Part shown: positions 1 through 12,499 of the stretch, piece by piece
Layout of the letters: each line of letters starts with the position of its first letter
Numbering within the stretch: the stretch's first letter is position 1
Origin: Aspidiotus rigidus
Lineage: Eukaryota > Arthropoda > Insecta > Hemiptera > Diaspididae
Assembly (NCBI GenBank): GCA_035079385.1
Contig: JAVHKY010000008.1
Coordinates: 3,332,001-3,396,000 of the forward strand
DNA: 64,000 bases
Direction of reading: 5' to 3'
The notes under the pieces: model-generated
What the model saw: only the letters and a program-made list of their open reading frames with translations
Told to the model about the DNA's origin: nothing
Database searches by the model: none
Program-made: the position numbers and the translations under genes

Positions 1-1364
1 ATAAGATTGGGGTAAACCAATTATTCATAAAAATGGAAATCTGCATCCAAAAAATGTACGTACGCCATTTTGATTTCTTACTGTTAACTAGTTTCCCTTC
101 GAATTGCAATATTCATTTAAATAATTCGTTTCTCTTTTTTTTTCTCTCATTTTTTTCGCGACTCGTGGTTCGACCTACTCCTCGGTTGACAGATTCTTAA
201 CGGAAAGTTAAACAATAAAATAAAGGAGAAAGAGAGAGAGAGGAAAAAAGTGTAGAGTATATTATACATCGTGTATAGATTTCAGAGAAGAAAAAAGAAG
301 TTAGTTACCGTATTTTATGTAAATTACCGCTTCCAGAACCTTTTTTATATTCCTCGCTCAGTTTTTGAATTTTTGATTACGAAAATGTTAGTCAAATGAA
401 AATATGAACTGGAAACTGGAAAAAAATCTTCCGACTTGATATACTCGTATTTTTGAATTCTTTTTGCGATCCGGGCCTATTTTCTCTGTTTATCGTATAA
501 ATTATTCCAGAAGAGCCGTCTTAAGACAAATACTTCATAAGTTTGCCCAAGACACGAGTTACTAAAAGAGTAGGTGGCCAATAAATAGTATTTGCGCATA
601 TTTCTCATTAATTTCAAATAAAAAAAAGTAGGATTGCTTCTCCAAGTTTTTTTTCGATCCATGCTCTACACACTCAAGACTATATAAGGCCATATCTACC
701 CCTTATTTCAGTTCAATCGTAAGAAAGACTTTCTCCAACCAGGTAGTTCAATGGACAGCGCCGCATTTTGGAAAAGGGGGGAGGCAACCCTATTTTTAAA
801 AAGTTTTGACAAAGAACGGATGGAAACGGAGATCATACCAAGGGCGAATAACCCGGTGTGCGGGTGCACGAGGTTCGAGCAATATACACGAGGAAGGGGG
901 TTTGAAAATAGTGCCGACTTCTACTGCCGTCCGAAAAATTCTCTTAAGACTTTTTTAGCTAAATCAGCAAATTGGGGTTTCAAAGGGTTGGGACTTCTGA
1001 CCTAATTTGGAGTTCTGAAAAAATCGTCGAGTGCGACTTCAAATTTCCGACGAGGTGAGAGCTTCGATCCAGTTCAAGAACATTCGAGCAGTATATCTTT
1101 ATGAGGATGAGGCTATGGAAGAATTCTGATTCTGCCACAACCTGTGACTCGGGAACAAAGGAGGACTCCCTCATCAAGAAACTCGTAAGGCTGCAGAACG
1201 CTTCATATATAACAACAGGTACCCGAGGACCTAGTATAAAGCGACTTGGAAAAGGCATACATTTAACCGCATGCCTCAAAAAATGAAATTGCCCGCCTAT
1301 CGATAACACGCCAAGGAAACAAAATTGACACGCCTAAGAAATGTATTACACGGATAAAAACGAA
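1..1364. other. Intergenic DNA, no gene recognised
   Basis: AT-rich sequence with short AG-rich and T-rich runs. The open frames here are short, have no recognisable motif and no coding neighbours. The stretch at about 950-1060 has a weak likeness to the 45-bp minisatellite found elsewhere (phrases such as GGGACTTCTGA), too weak to call. Confidence 0.5.
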
Positions 1365-1570
1365 GTAAGTAGTGCACACATCCTCATATAAGTTGTGCAC
1401 TCAAGATCCAAAACACCAGAAATCCTATGAAACAGACAAATACACAAAGTAAGTAGTGCACACATCTTGATACAAGTTGTGCACACAAAATCAAAACACT
1501 CAAAGTCTATTGAAGAGGACAAATACACCACCATGTAAGTAGTGCACACATTCCCATATAGTGCACACTT
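1365..1570. repeat. Tandem repeat, about 85-bp unit, 2.4 copies
   Basis: The phrase GTAAGTAGTGCACACAT recurs at 1365, 1449 and 1535, giving periods of 84 and 86 bp. Each unit also carries a second GTGCACAC a short way on. Units differ by several substitutions, so this is a moderately old array. It sits directly before a non-LTR retrotransposon tail fragment and may belong to it. Confidence 0.75.
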
Positions 1571-1588
1571 AAGAACATGCAGAACAAT

Positions 1589-1830
1589 GTGATAAGATTT
1601 ATGAGAAGAACCGCTAGAGTCACATTGCTAGACAGAATAAGATCTGAAGAAATTACAAAATCCCTGGGAGTAACACCAATAATCAAGAAAGTCAAGACAT
1701 ACAGAAGGAAATGGAGATCACACGTCGAGCGCATGGAAGAATCAAGATCACCAAAGATGGCCTTGGAATATACACCAACGACGAAACGAAATATAGGAAG
1801 ACCGAGAAGGAAATTGATTGACACATCTGA
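1589..1830 (+). pseudogene. Non-LTR retrotransposon ORF2 C-terminal fragment
   Basis: The open frame reads LLDRIRSEEITKSLGV, then KTYRRKWRSHVERM, then a TTKRNIGRPRRK tail. This order (LDRIR..ELGV, RW.GHV.RM, GRPR.RW) is the usual extreme C-terminus of RTE/CR1-type ORF2 proteins after the reverse transcriptase. Nothing upstream gives a reverse transcriptase or endonuclease domain, so this is a 5'-truncated dead copy. I recognise it by pattern only; a protein search should return hypothetical proteins or RT-like proteins of insects. Confidence 0.7.
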
Positions 1831-2209
1831 GTCCAGCTCAGCTTCCTCAACGCCGACGGGCCACTAGGCTCACCGCGGGCAAAGGATACGACGACGAGTA
1901 ATATATCAAGTAAGTACACCTGATACAGGAAAAAGAAACGGGAAAGAAGACAATGGAATGCTTTGGTTACTGACAAGTCAGTACAAGCCTCAAGGCAGCA
2001 TTCCAAGTGGAATTTTTTGTCGTGTCAGTTTTTTTCCATGGCGGGAGGGGAACTGGCGGTCAATATAATTTTATGAGGCGTGCACTTATATATTTCCCCT
2101 TGGAAAATTTCAATTTCTGAGTTATATGGGTTCTCAACTATCCTCAATCAATATACCTAATGGCTGATAATTTGTGACATGTTTTCTATTTTCTGTGGGT
2201 TACCCTCTA

Positions 2210-2960
2210 ATTCGAAAATTTACGCTTGGCAGTTGGAAAACGACGGCTCCCTTAACAAAAGGAACCTGGCTCTGATATTATGACCCTTCCTACAACTCAA
2301 AAATCGAAATTTTCCCAGAGTTGGAATTCTTCCCAAGTTCCTCTCCTGCCACAAATTGCTCGATCCAACCCTTTGATAGTCGATAATTTGTTCAAGTCCT
2401 CCTTTTATGTGCAGGCAGCGCCTTAATGAAGTACCTTCTCATTATCACATATAACTCGAAAGTCCAAACTTTTCCAAGTCCCTCTTCTATAGAAATCTTA
2501 GAATGGACATGTTCACGGGGATAGACATTGACAATACGGATATTTTCTGTCTCGACAGTAATTTGGTTTGAACCACGCACCTTTGAACCAGAAGTCTGTG
2601 ACTCAAGCGTTTGGCCACCGGCTCTGCAGTAAGTGTCGCTGTATTTCAGCTTGCATTGAAATGCTCCTCCGCAATTGTAAAGACAGGTACAAAGGCCATT
2701 AGCGGCTTTCGCAAACGTGCACAATGCCAACACACTATGCATCTTCAAGAGAAAAGTCCAGAATATCCAGGAATTTACAGCACCTGTTCAGAGGTGCGTG
2801 ATTCAAACCTCGCTTCTGGTAGGGTAGGAAATGTTCGCATTTTCAACTTTCTTACTTCCCCCTCGTATCATGTATTGCTCAAGAGTTCCTTTCATGGTTA
2901 AAATTTTCTTATGTCCCTCTCCTATCACAGATTGCTTGCTACTCAGAATGTTTCCAAGTC
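2210..2960. repeat. Degenerate 45-bp minisatellite monomers and element edge
   Basis: Diverged monomers of the minisatellite that is abundant at 24 kb and 58-64 kb are scattered here. Examples are the AAATCGAAATTTTCCCAGAG stretch near 2300, TAGAAGAGGGACTTGGAAAAG on the minus strand near 2480, and ATGTCCCTCTCCTATCAC near 2915. The phrase AACGACGGCTCCCTTAAC near 2240 matches the sequence beside the terminal repeats at 42.4, 59.9 and 63.2 kb. This looks like an old, eroded copy of the same TIR-bounded element. The 118-residue open frame over it on the minus strand (Cys-rich near its start) runs straight through such monomers. Confidence 0.5.
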
Positions 2961-4028
2961 CAACTCCCTTAGGCAGATCAGTTTTCGTCGAAAGAAGCAA
3001 TGCTACGCCAAGAAATACTAGTAGAGGGGAGAGCCCGTCGTCTACTTAATTTGAGATACAGTATACTAAGTTATGAATAATTTGAATACAGTTGGAAGGG
3101 AGCGTGAACGAGCAGAACTAGCGAGCTAGTCTGTAAGCCATCAGCTAGTTATCCTACCATAAGGTGCATACAATACTAGTCTAAGAAATATGATTCCAAG
3201 CCGCTGATGACGTCATGAAGCAGGTGTAGTCTTGACCTGGTCACAAATGATGTCATCGACTGTGACTATGAGATATGAAACATGTTCTTCATTTATTTAG
3301 CTATGCTACAACATTCTTTCTTCTATAGACCTATCTGGTCTGCATGGGGTATGGGTGTATACTCTTGTTGTGGTCGGCTATTGACTGCAAGCCGCCAATT
3401 TTACAAGTATATTATTTTTCAGCTTTCCAAGTCTGCCGTAAAACCACAAAGTCAAATCAACGAAACAACGATCATGAAAAAGAATGAAAAACCTGGTTGG
3501 AAGAAAAGTTTCAGTTTTTTTGTGTGAAATTCAATAATAATTATAATAATAACAACAATAATTATCTTCGTGAAATGCTCGATCTGCAGGTATGGTACGT
3601 TACCATACGTGCACATCAAAAAACTTGACATTCAAGTATTTATATTGTAAATATGTCAATTTAGGCCGGCAATCCGCGAGGATCGCTACCCACACGCGCG
3701 GTTTGTTCAACAAAAATGGTATTTTTAACAAATTTGAAAACGGAAATGAAACTATGGTGGTATAAGGGAGAAAATGAAAAATATGGATTGAAGTGAAATT
3801 CAAGGTCTTGTTATATCTCATCTAATTTGTAGAATTTGTGCTTATGAACATCATTCATGGGATGTCAAAAAGCCAAATCTGCTTCATTCATTTGTAGGTA
3901 TATTCTTCCATCTGTTTTCAATTTCTTCCCGCTCAGCAGAAATGCAGCGCGACGCTAGCGCTGTCCGGCCATAAAGCACAATATCTTTGTAGTTAGCTTT
4001 TGGCTGCAAGCTGCTCATGGTATTCTGG
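2961..4028. other. Intergenic DNA with one dispersed repeat
   Basis: No gene recognised. About 3270-3330 is one of three copies of a roughly 50-bp dispersed repeat described separately. A TGACGTCA palindrome (CRE-like) lies near 3208. About 3530-3565 is a low-complexity AAT run. Confidence 0.5.
3270..3330 (+). repeat. Dispersed repeat, GATATGAAACATG family (copy 1)
   Basis: The core ATATGAAACATG is followed by CATTTATTTAGCTATGC. Related copies are at 15860-15915 and 41216-41270, where the second phrase is TTATTTATTTGGCT. All three are on the plus strand with unrelated flanks. Confidence 0.55.
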
Positions 4029-4522
4029 CAGGGACGGTAAGCCGTTCCAAACAGCTTACGCTAATGATTAAAGCTAAAAAATTTTTTGCAGTGGCTGGCA
4101 GCCTTTTAACGGCTAGCTAACAGCTGACTAACGGCTATTCAAATTTTTTTCCTCATGTATGTCAAGTAATAATAAAATTTTGCTCTAAAATGACAAATAA
4201 AGACCACATTTGAATAGGAGTCATACTTTTTGCTATTTCGCTGTTTTATTTCCAAATTTTTTTGAAATTACTTGTAATGAGCTAAGATTATTAAATTCCT
4301 TATTTTCTTAAAAGTTTGAACAGTGGCTTCTCTTAATACTAATAGAAATTAGAAACCTAGAACAGGAGGAAAATGGTTTCTTTCGTTAGCCGTTGGAAGT
4401 TTGATTCTGAATGGCTAATAGCTGGCTGCTGCTAATATTTTTATTGATCGGCTAGCTAATGGCTAGCTAAAATTGTGCAGAAATCACTCGGCTAACGGCT
4501 AACAGCTAGACAACCATCCCTG
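4029..4522. mobile_element. Non-autonomous hAT-type element (MITE)
   Basis: The left end is CAGGGACGGTAAGCCG and the right end, reverse-complemented, is CAGGGATGGTTGTCTAGC. The CAGGGAYGG start is typical of hAT terminal repeats. Flanking 8-mers TATTCTGG (4021-4028) and TATTTAGG (4523-4530) fit an 8-bp hAT target duplication with two mismatches. The 494-bp interior is AT-rich, with repeated GGCTAGCTAA/GGCTAACGG phrases near both ends, and no transposase. The element is old. Confidence 0.7.
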
Positions 4523-4530
4523 TATTTAGG

Positions 4531-7585
<3,055 letters not shown>

Positions 7586-7789
7586 ACACTGAGAGAAGAG
7601 AATAGTCTTGGTGACTAGAAAGAAATTGTCAACTCCAGACAGTCGCCTTTTTTTTTTTTTTTGTCAATTTGATCAGTTTTCCCAGTTATTTTGGTTTGAA
7701 AATCTAGTCATAGTGAATAAAAGTAGGCGACTTGTCTTAATTTAACATTTTTTTTCTTGTCACCAAGACTATTCTCTTCTCTCAATGTA
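7586..7789. mobile_element. Hairpin MITE with about 40-bp inverted ends, TA target
   Basis: The left end TACACTGAGAGAAGAGAATA continues through GTCTTGGTGAC. The right end, reverse-complemented, is TACATTGAGAGAAGAGAATA followed by GTCTTGGTGAC. About 40 bp at each end pair with very few mismatches. The ends begin with TA, as expected for a Tc1/mariner-type target. The 204-bp interior has no coding capacity. A MITE at 48083-48336 has similar TACACTGA ends. Confidence 0.85.
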
Positions 7790-8172
7790 CAAACCGATTT
7801 TCTCTAGTTTTACGGTGTGGCTCATTATTGATGATCATTGAGATTGAGAAAGCTATACTGAGGCACGTAACAAATAAAAACACACACCGCGGAATAAGAC
7901 CAATTATAATGAGGATAAAATAATGAAGGGGAAACTTTAACCATTCTCGATCGCACTGCGCCTGTGAAAGGAAAATGTTGGACTTTCTCGACCAAGCTGG
8001 GGCCAAACCTATACGCTACGCGTTCACGGAGTACAACACATAGGGACGCGTGCTCTGCTCGACAGAAAATTCACAATTTTCGGCTCAGATGGTGATACAC
8101 TCAAGGTAATATGCGTCGCCACACCTCTCTTATAAGGCTAGCTGAAACTGCATAAAACTGGACATCCGATCC

Positions 8173-8865
8173 GGCCGGTGGTAGCTTACTTTACACAACC
8201 GTCTTTTAAGATTGTTAAGATTGCTAAATTCCTAGCCAGCTAGTTCAAGACAGTTACAAACTTTACTCCAAAAAAAAAAAACTCCCTTAAGAATTCCATT
8301 GAGTTGGCAAACGCTCTCAGAACAAAATGTTTTCCCCCCGGATAGCGGTTTTTCTCCATAGTCGCCGTCAGCATGTTCACTCGTATTCCAGTAATGTACA
8401 CCATCGCCCTCATGGTTTCCCTCCTCTGTGAACAACAGGTCAATGAGGATATCATTCATGAGTTTAACCTTTTGCCTGAAAGACAACATATGTTTTTTTC
8501 GAAACAAAACTTATCAGTTTCCAGACGGCCTTCCGATGGGAGGGCCGCCCTCTATTTTGATAGCCGAAATCTTCATGTCTCACATGGAAGATAAACTTCT
8601 ATTTACTGACCTCAACGAGATACTCTTCTACGCCAGATATATTGACGATGTCATCGGCATCTGGAATGGTTCTCCATTTCCTCACTACAATGAACGATTT
8701 CCACAACTCTATGGAATTCTTTTTGGACATCGGAGGTGACTCCCTCAATTATTTAGACCTCTCTCTCCGTTTCGTTCCTGGATCTTCAGGCCTCACCATC
8801 GACTTTGGCATCTACAGGAAAACAACTTCCGTCACGGTGTTTCCATTCACAACAACTCGCTACAC
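8173..8865 (+). pseudogene. PLE family 2 reverse transcriptase, 5' half, frameshifted
   Basis: In order the plus strand shows KFLASWFKTV (compare KFLDRWFKN in family 1), PPGYRFFSIVAVSMFTRIPV (RT motif A region, where family 1 has FDVVGLFPNI), LPMGGPPSILIAEIFM (motif B; PLEs usually have PMGSPLS), then YARYIDDVIGIW (catalytic motif C with the DD pair) and LNYLDLSL. Reading needs at least two frame changes, near 8510 and 8720, and an A-run near 8270. Motif A has lost its first catalytic Asp (FSIVAV instead of FDVV). It is therefore a dead copy. The insertion of copy A ends this half at the target-site duplication. Confidence 0.75.
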
Positions 8866-8996
8866 ACGAATCCGTTCCTTTAAGTTACGGCTATCCATAC
8901 TAAACAATAAAGAGGAATACTCCGACGTGGAGTAAAAAAATGCAAACCGCAGAAAAAATGAAAATACGACGAGCGCTTTCGGTTAAACAACCATGG

Positions 8997-9889
8997 TATC
9001 TCAATTCCTGGTACCCTTCCATCAAATTTACGTTGGAAATAGGGGTATTTTCCATTAACTTTTTGGATTTATCGATCTCTATAATAGACGGTATCCATAA
9101 GTTTGGAATTTACAGGAAAGATACTACGACCGATGTTTTAGTCCACGGTGGTTCGTTCGGTCCTGTTGCTCACAAGATGGCTGCTTTTCATAGCCTAGTT
9201 CACAGACTGACTCGTATTCCTTTGAGTCAGTCTGCCTTCAAGAAAGAGTTAATCACAATAAAACACCTGGCCAGAGTGAATGGGGTCAATGTCGATGTTG
9301 ACGTGATGGTTCGGAGGAAAGTTATGAGGGGCCTCCTGGATTCCACCACCTCCCTCCCCCGAGACACGATCCTTGATCGCCGTTTGCGTTGGATCAGCCT
9401 CCCTTTCTTGGGGAAGTTCTCCCAGCAATTGGGTCGGCCCTTCACCCATTTAGCTTCAGACCCGCGTTTTACAACCCTACCACAGTCAAGAGGTTGTTTG
9501 TGAGACTGAAGGACCCCATACCTGTCGATGAGAGGAGTGGTGTGTATAAGTTGGAGTGTGAGGATTGTGGAGGCTTTTATATTGGTGAGACCAGCCGCCA
9601 AATGAAAGTTCGAGTAGCTGAGCACCTGAAGTCTTGGAAGAAGGGACACTTGGGGGAGTCAGCTTTCGCCGATCACTTAATAAACAGTGGCCACAGCTTC
9701 CGTGAGGGATCCGAAAAGCTCCTCCATAAGGAGAATTCCTACCGTAAGCGTATCGCCCTCGAGAATATAGAGATAATTCGTCATCTCAACACTGACGGTA
9801 TCACTGTTCTTAATTCGTATATTCCGGAAGATGGCCTGATCGAACTTGTTTATGACTCACACCGTGATTTCTCGTTTGGACGATCTTAA
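8997..9889 (+). pseudogene. PLE family 1 RT-thumb / GIY-YIG endonuclease fragment (copy A)
   Basis: The frame from about 8997 reads SWYPSIKFTLEIG, INFLDLSIS, KFGIYRKDTTTDV and HSLVHRLTRIP. This is the stretch that follows RT motif C in Penelope proteins. A frameshift near 9440, in the LPFLGKFSQQLGR region, moves the reading to a second frame with SGVYKLECEDCGGFYIGETS (the GIY-YIG core, here GVY and FYIG, with the R of SRQMKVRVAEH downstream) and ESAFADHLINSGHSF. It ends at DFSFGRS, stop at 9889. The N-terminal RT half is missing, so it cannot act alone. GIY-YIG PLE proteins nick DNA and prime reverse transcription. Confidence 0.9.
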
Positions 9890-9934
9890 TACCTCATTCT
9901 TCTCTTTTGTTCGTCAGTTGCTTTCATTTCAGGC

Positions 9935-9959
9935 TCGAAGATGGTTGTTTAACCGAAAG
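9935..9959 (+). ncRNA. Hammerhead-like hairpin motif at PLE 3' end
   Basis: TCGAAGA is followed by a GGTTGTTTAACC hairpin and then CGAAAG. The layout (CUGANGA, hairpin, GAAA) resembles the core of hammerhead ribozymes, which are known in Penelope-like elements. Here the first box is imperfect (CUCGAAGA), so activity is doubtful. The same layout recurs at other PLE ends in the window. Confidence 0.4.
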
Positions 9960-10045
9960 CGCTCGTCGTATTTTCATTTTTTCTGCGGTTTGCATTTTTT
10001 TACTCCACGTCGGAGTATTCCTCTTTATTGTTTAACTCGCTACAC

Positions 10046-10560
10046 CCTAGAATTCACAAAATCGCCATCATCAATCACGCTATCCATCTGCTCCTCCACC
10101 TACCCCTCTCTACCGCGGTGAAGAAGATCGAAATAAGCAATATTGAAGAAATTGCTCTCACCCCTTAGACATCCCATCAATAATCAGACGGAAAAGTTTG
10201 CGGCTGCTCTTGCCATCCACAGCCAGGGCAACGAACTAGTCACTCAGGATATCTCTAGTCGAACACGTTCGTTCCGCTTACCGTACTTGGGGAAACATTC
10301 TCACAAACTGGAGAAAATTCTGAAAAATTTTTATTATGAAGTTGGATTCTACCCTTTCCTCTCAAACCTTCAAGATGCCATACCCCCGAGTAGAAATTCT
10401 GGCATCTGTCGTCTTACTTGTGGAACTTGCGACTCACAGTCCTGTCCACCAGAATTTCTGACCACCGTACTGCCGTCAATAAGAAAAAGCCAAGTAATTC
10501 TGCGATGGCGAAACATTGTTTAGAAGAAGTTGACGATTTTACCTACATAACTGGGAAACC
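10046..10560 (+). pseudogene. PLE family 2, C-terminal half after the nested insertion
   Basis: The plus strand encodes FRLPYLGKHSHKLEKIL, then VGFYPFLSNLQDAIPPSR and SGICRLTCGTC. These match position by position the family 1 stretch LPFLGKFSQQLGR, GFRPAFYN, LKDPIP, SGVYKLECEDC, and so continue the RT half at 8173-8865. The GIY-YIG core then degrades. Several frame breaks are present. Confidence 0.72.
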
Positions 10561-10803
10561 CATTTGATCCTGCACCAAAGGGAGATTGTTAAATCGTTTG
10601 GAGGAAGTATAAGAAACCATATCGACACAAAAAGCCATAGAAAATAAACTCGTAAATGATCTGGCGGTCACTTCTGTATCGCCCTTTGTCCGATATTTTT
10701 ATGATTTTACTGATCCTCTTCGTGAGCAAGGTTTTACTCGTTCATGATTCATTTGGCGCTCCTTGTATCGATCTCATCTTTCTTTGCCTTTATAATTGTA
10801 TAC

Positions 10804-11310
10804 CGTCGTTGGATCGGAAAAAACCTCCTAAGTTATGTGCCATTTTTTGAGAAATGCACTTTTTTATATAGTTGGACGCGGAATTTCAAGGCGCATCGAC
10901 TGGAAAAATTCCCTATGTGCTAAGTTCAAAATTACGCCGGTAGGAGCGGTTTTGAATACCTCCTATGTGCACCATCCAGAAAATGTGGTCTCGAATACCT
11001 CCTATGTGCAGAGCAAACCTCTTATGTGCAATATTTAGGGCCAGGAATTCCTCCTATGTGCAGAGTAAACCTCTTATGTGCAATATTTAGGGCCAGGAAT
11101 TCTTCCTATGTGCATTTATCGCCCAATACCGCCGTATTTTAGAGAATTTTGAAAATTTTTTGTTACTATTGCGTATCAAAGAAGCTTTTCCACATTTAAT
11201 GAGACACTTCCGAAGTATTTTGGCCTTCTTTTCACAAAATAATCAGTTTTTTGCTTCTCCTGTAAAATTTCATGTTTGCCACATAGGAGGTTTTTTCCGA
11301 TCCAACGACG
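10804..11310. repeat. Segment bounded by a 31-bp inverted repeat, with 52-bp tandem units inside
   Basis: CGTCGTTGGATCGGAAAAAA at 10804 continues to CCTCCTA, and returns inverted at 11280-11310. The left copy carries a 5-bp insertion. Inside, the phrase CCTATGTGCA recurs at 10962, 11001, 11053 and 11105, the last three at a 52-bp period, with AATATTTAGGGCCAGGAATT between. It lies just before the hammerhead-like motif near the 3' end of PLE family 2 and could be part of its terminal region or a separate small insertion. Confidence 0.65.
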
Positions 11311-11319
11311 ATACATCGT

Positions 11320-11355
11320 CTGAAGAAGGAACGTCCAGCACGTTCGAAACCGGTC
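11320..11355 (+). ncRNA. Hammerhead-like motif, PLE family 2
   Basis: CTGAAGA matches the CUGANGA box. It is followed by a perfect 6-bp hairpin (GAACGT, loop CCAGC, ACGTTC) and directly by GAAAC, then CCGGTC, which could supply a very short self-complementary stem III and the UC cleavage step. Two extra bases (AG) stand between box 1 and the hairpin, and I could not find a good stem I. This is a hammerhead-like element, not a proven ribozyme. Confidence 0.45.
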
Positions 11356-11401
11356 GCATATGACATTCCGCGGTTTAAAATTTTACTTAAAGTTGTGATT
11401 T

Positions 11402-11556
11402 CAGGGGCGGATTAACAGGAGGGGGATAAGGGGAACGTCCCCCCATAGCCTACAAAAAAGGCTTAAATTGTCTAATTTGACTGAAAAAAATTTTTGAACA
11501 ATGGAATATCCCCCCCCCCCCAAAAAAAAAAGAATGTATTCGTAAATCCGCCCCTG
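11402..11556. mobile_element. Short MITE with CAGGGGCGGATT ends
   Basis: It begins CAGGGGCGGATTAAC and ends AATCCGCCCCTG, an inverted pair. TGATTT stands directly on both sides (11396-11401 and 11557-11562). The CAGGG start suggests hAT relationship, though a 6-bp rather than 8-bp duplication is seen. No coding capacity; a C-run and A-run lie near the right end. It is inserted in the 3' region of PLE family 2. Confidence 0.75.
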
Positions 11557-11756
11557 TGATTTATTCATTAAAATCTAATTTCGACTAAATTCTTTCTAAC
11601 CTTTGATTGTTTCGTGTAAAACTTTGCTCCTTAGTTTTATTTGGTTACTAAATTTGTTCTTTTGTTTTCGACATTCATTATTTTATTTTATCCTGATTAT
11701 AATTGGTCTTATTCCGCGGTGGCCTCAGTATAGCTCTCTCAATCTCAATCTAATGG

Positions 11757-12234
11757 CTCGTACATTTGAGGAATCTGTCACTCTCATCATTCATGATCGA
11801 TCATCTAGTGACTAGGATTTTTTTTTCTTTTCTCAAAATAAAAGGTGACGGAAACCATGAATTTACGTAGAAAGGATTTAGTCAAAATTAGAGAAGTGAA
11901 TTCAAGACAATGGTGGGATTTTCGGTAATATTTACGGAAGGTAATTCGTCGCTCACTCGAAAGACACCTCGAAAGTCTTTAAAGACGATGACTTACTACA
12001 TAGAATACCACCCTGTATGTTACGTTCAGAGCAGATCTGCTGCAAATCACCGGTTCAATACGGAAGTGAAATCTTCAGCACACTGTAAATAGTGCTCGCG
12101 AATGCAATACCCGTATACCGTTCGTCGTGGTCTGTTCCTACGGTACTCCAGGATTAATATTATTGAGGACGGTAGAGGGGAAGGACCGGATAGGACCGCG
12201 TTCGTAATCAACAACGTGGTGGGAGGAATGATGC
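11757..12234. other. Intergenic DNA upstream of candidate exons
   Basis: Past the PLE edge at about 11755 the sequence is unique. A T-rich run lies near 11820. No TATA/Inr pair is convincing enough to call a promoter. Confidence 0.35.
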
Positions 12235-12294
12235 TTCGTTTTTACCCCATTTCTAGTGGTTTTTTGAAGGGAAGTTTCAGCGTGATCGTGGAAA
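12235..12294 (+). other. Candidate upstream coding exon of the Kruppel-like gene
   Basis: Two adjacent ATGs near 12228-12234 open a frame that runs to a strong donor, GGAAA|GTAAGT, with GT at 12295-12296. The exon would end in phase 1, one base into a codon. The acceptor at 17235 also needs a phase-1 partner to keep the zinc-finger frame open upstream of its first ATG. The match is suggestive only, because one junction in three would fit by chance. Transcript data would settle it. Confidence 0.22.
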
Positions 12295-12457
12295 GTAAGT
12301 CCTGCCTCAATACTAAACGCCAGTTCGTTTATAGTCTTTGGAAGCTTACGTTCTTTTGTATGTTTTCGCGACGACAGTCTTTACGTGCGTGTGAAGTGAT
12401 GTGCGTTTACTGTTTTTAATGATACTTAGAATTAATTATTTGAATTTATTTGACTAG

Positions 12458-12499
12458 GCATGACTGCGATACGTTGCTCTGTGGAGCCCGCGATGAAAG
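12458..12499 (+). other. Alternative candidate small first coding exon
   Basis: A T-rich tract ending GACTAG precedes GCATGACTGCGATACG, an ATG frame of 13 codons that ends at AAAG|GTGTGA, again phase 1. Joined to the acceptor at 17235 the reading would continue into the zinc-finger frame. In Drosophila Kruppel an early intron also separates a very short first coding piece from the rest (from memory). Competes with the exon ending at 12294, or the two could be consecutive. Confidence 0.25.

Larger units (their letters stand above)
8866..10033 (+). mobile_element. Penelope-like element, family 1, copy A, nested, 12-bp TSD
   Basis: AACTCGCTACAC occurs at 8854-8865 and again at 10034-10045, a perfect 12-bp target duplication. 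The first about 130 bp (8866-8994) is an inverted copy of the family's own 3' end: GGAATACTCCGACGTGGAGT near 8913 returns inverted near 10002-10024, and GAGCGCTTTCGGTTAAAC at 8971 returns inverted near 9950. The body (8995-10033) is the 3' part of a PLE: the end of the RT domain, linker and GIY-YIG endonuclease. It lies inside the family 2 PLE in the same orientation. Removing it and one TSD copy restores the older element. Confidence 0.92.
7835..11755 (+). mobile_element. Old Penelope-like element, family 2, split by a younger PLE
   Basis: Outer ends at 7835-7927 and 11676-11755 are inverted copies of each other; both hold CCGCGGAATAAGACC or its complement and a TCAATCTCAATNATCA/TAAT-type edge. 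Between them the plus strand encodes broken PLE reverse transcriptase (8173-8865) and the later PLE region (10046-10560). These halves are separated by PLE copy A (8866-10033). The family is clearly different in sequence from copy A. Inverted ends at both sides are a known oddity of Penelope elements. The true outer boundary and target duplication were not resolved. Confidence 0.7.

Noticed and set aside
740..770. GGTAGTTCAATGG, resembling a tRNA D-arm start
   Set aside because: No acceptor stem, anticodon arm or T-loop follows. No tRNA was found in the window.
2392..2748. 118-residue minus-strand frame with Cys-rich start
   Set aside because: Looked like a secreted Cys-rich peptide, but there is no proper signal peptide and its second half runs through decayed minisatellite monomers.
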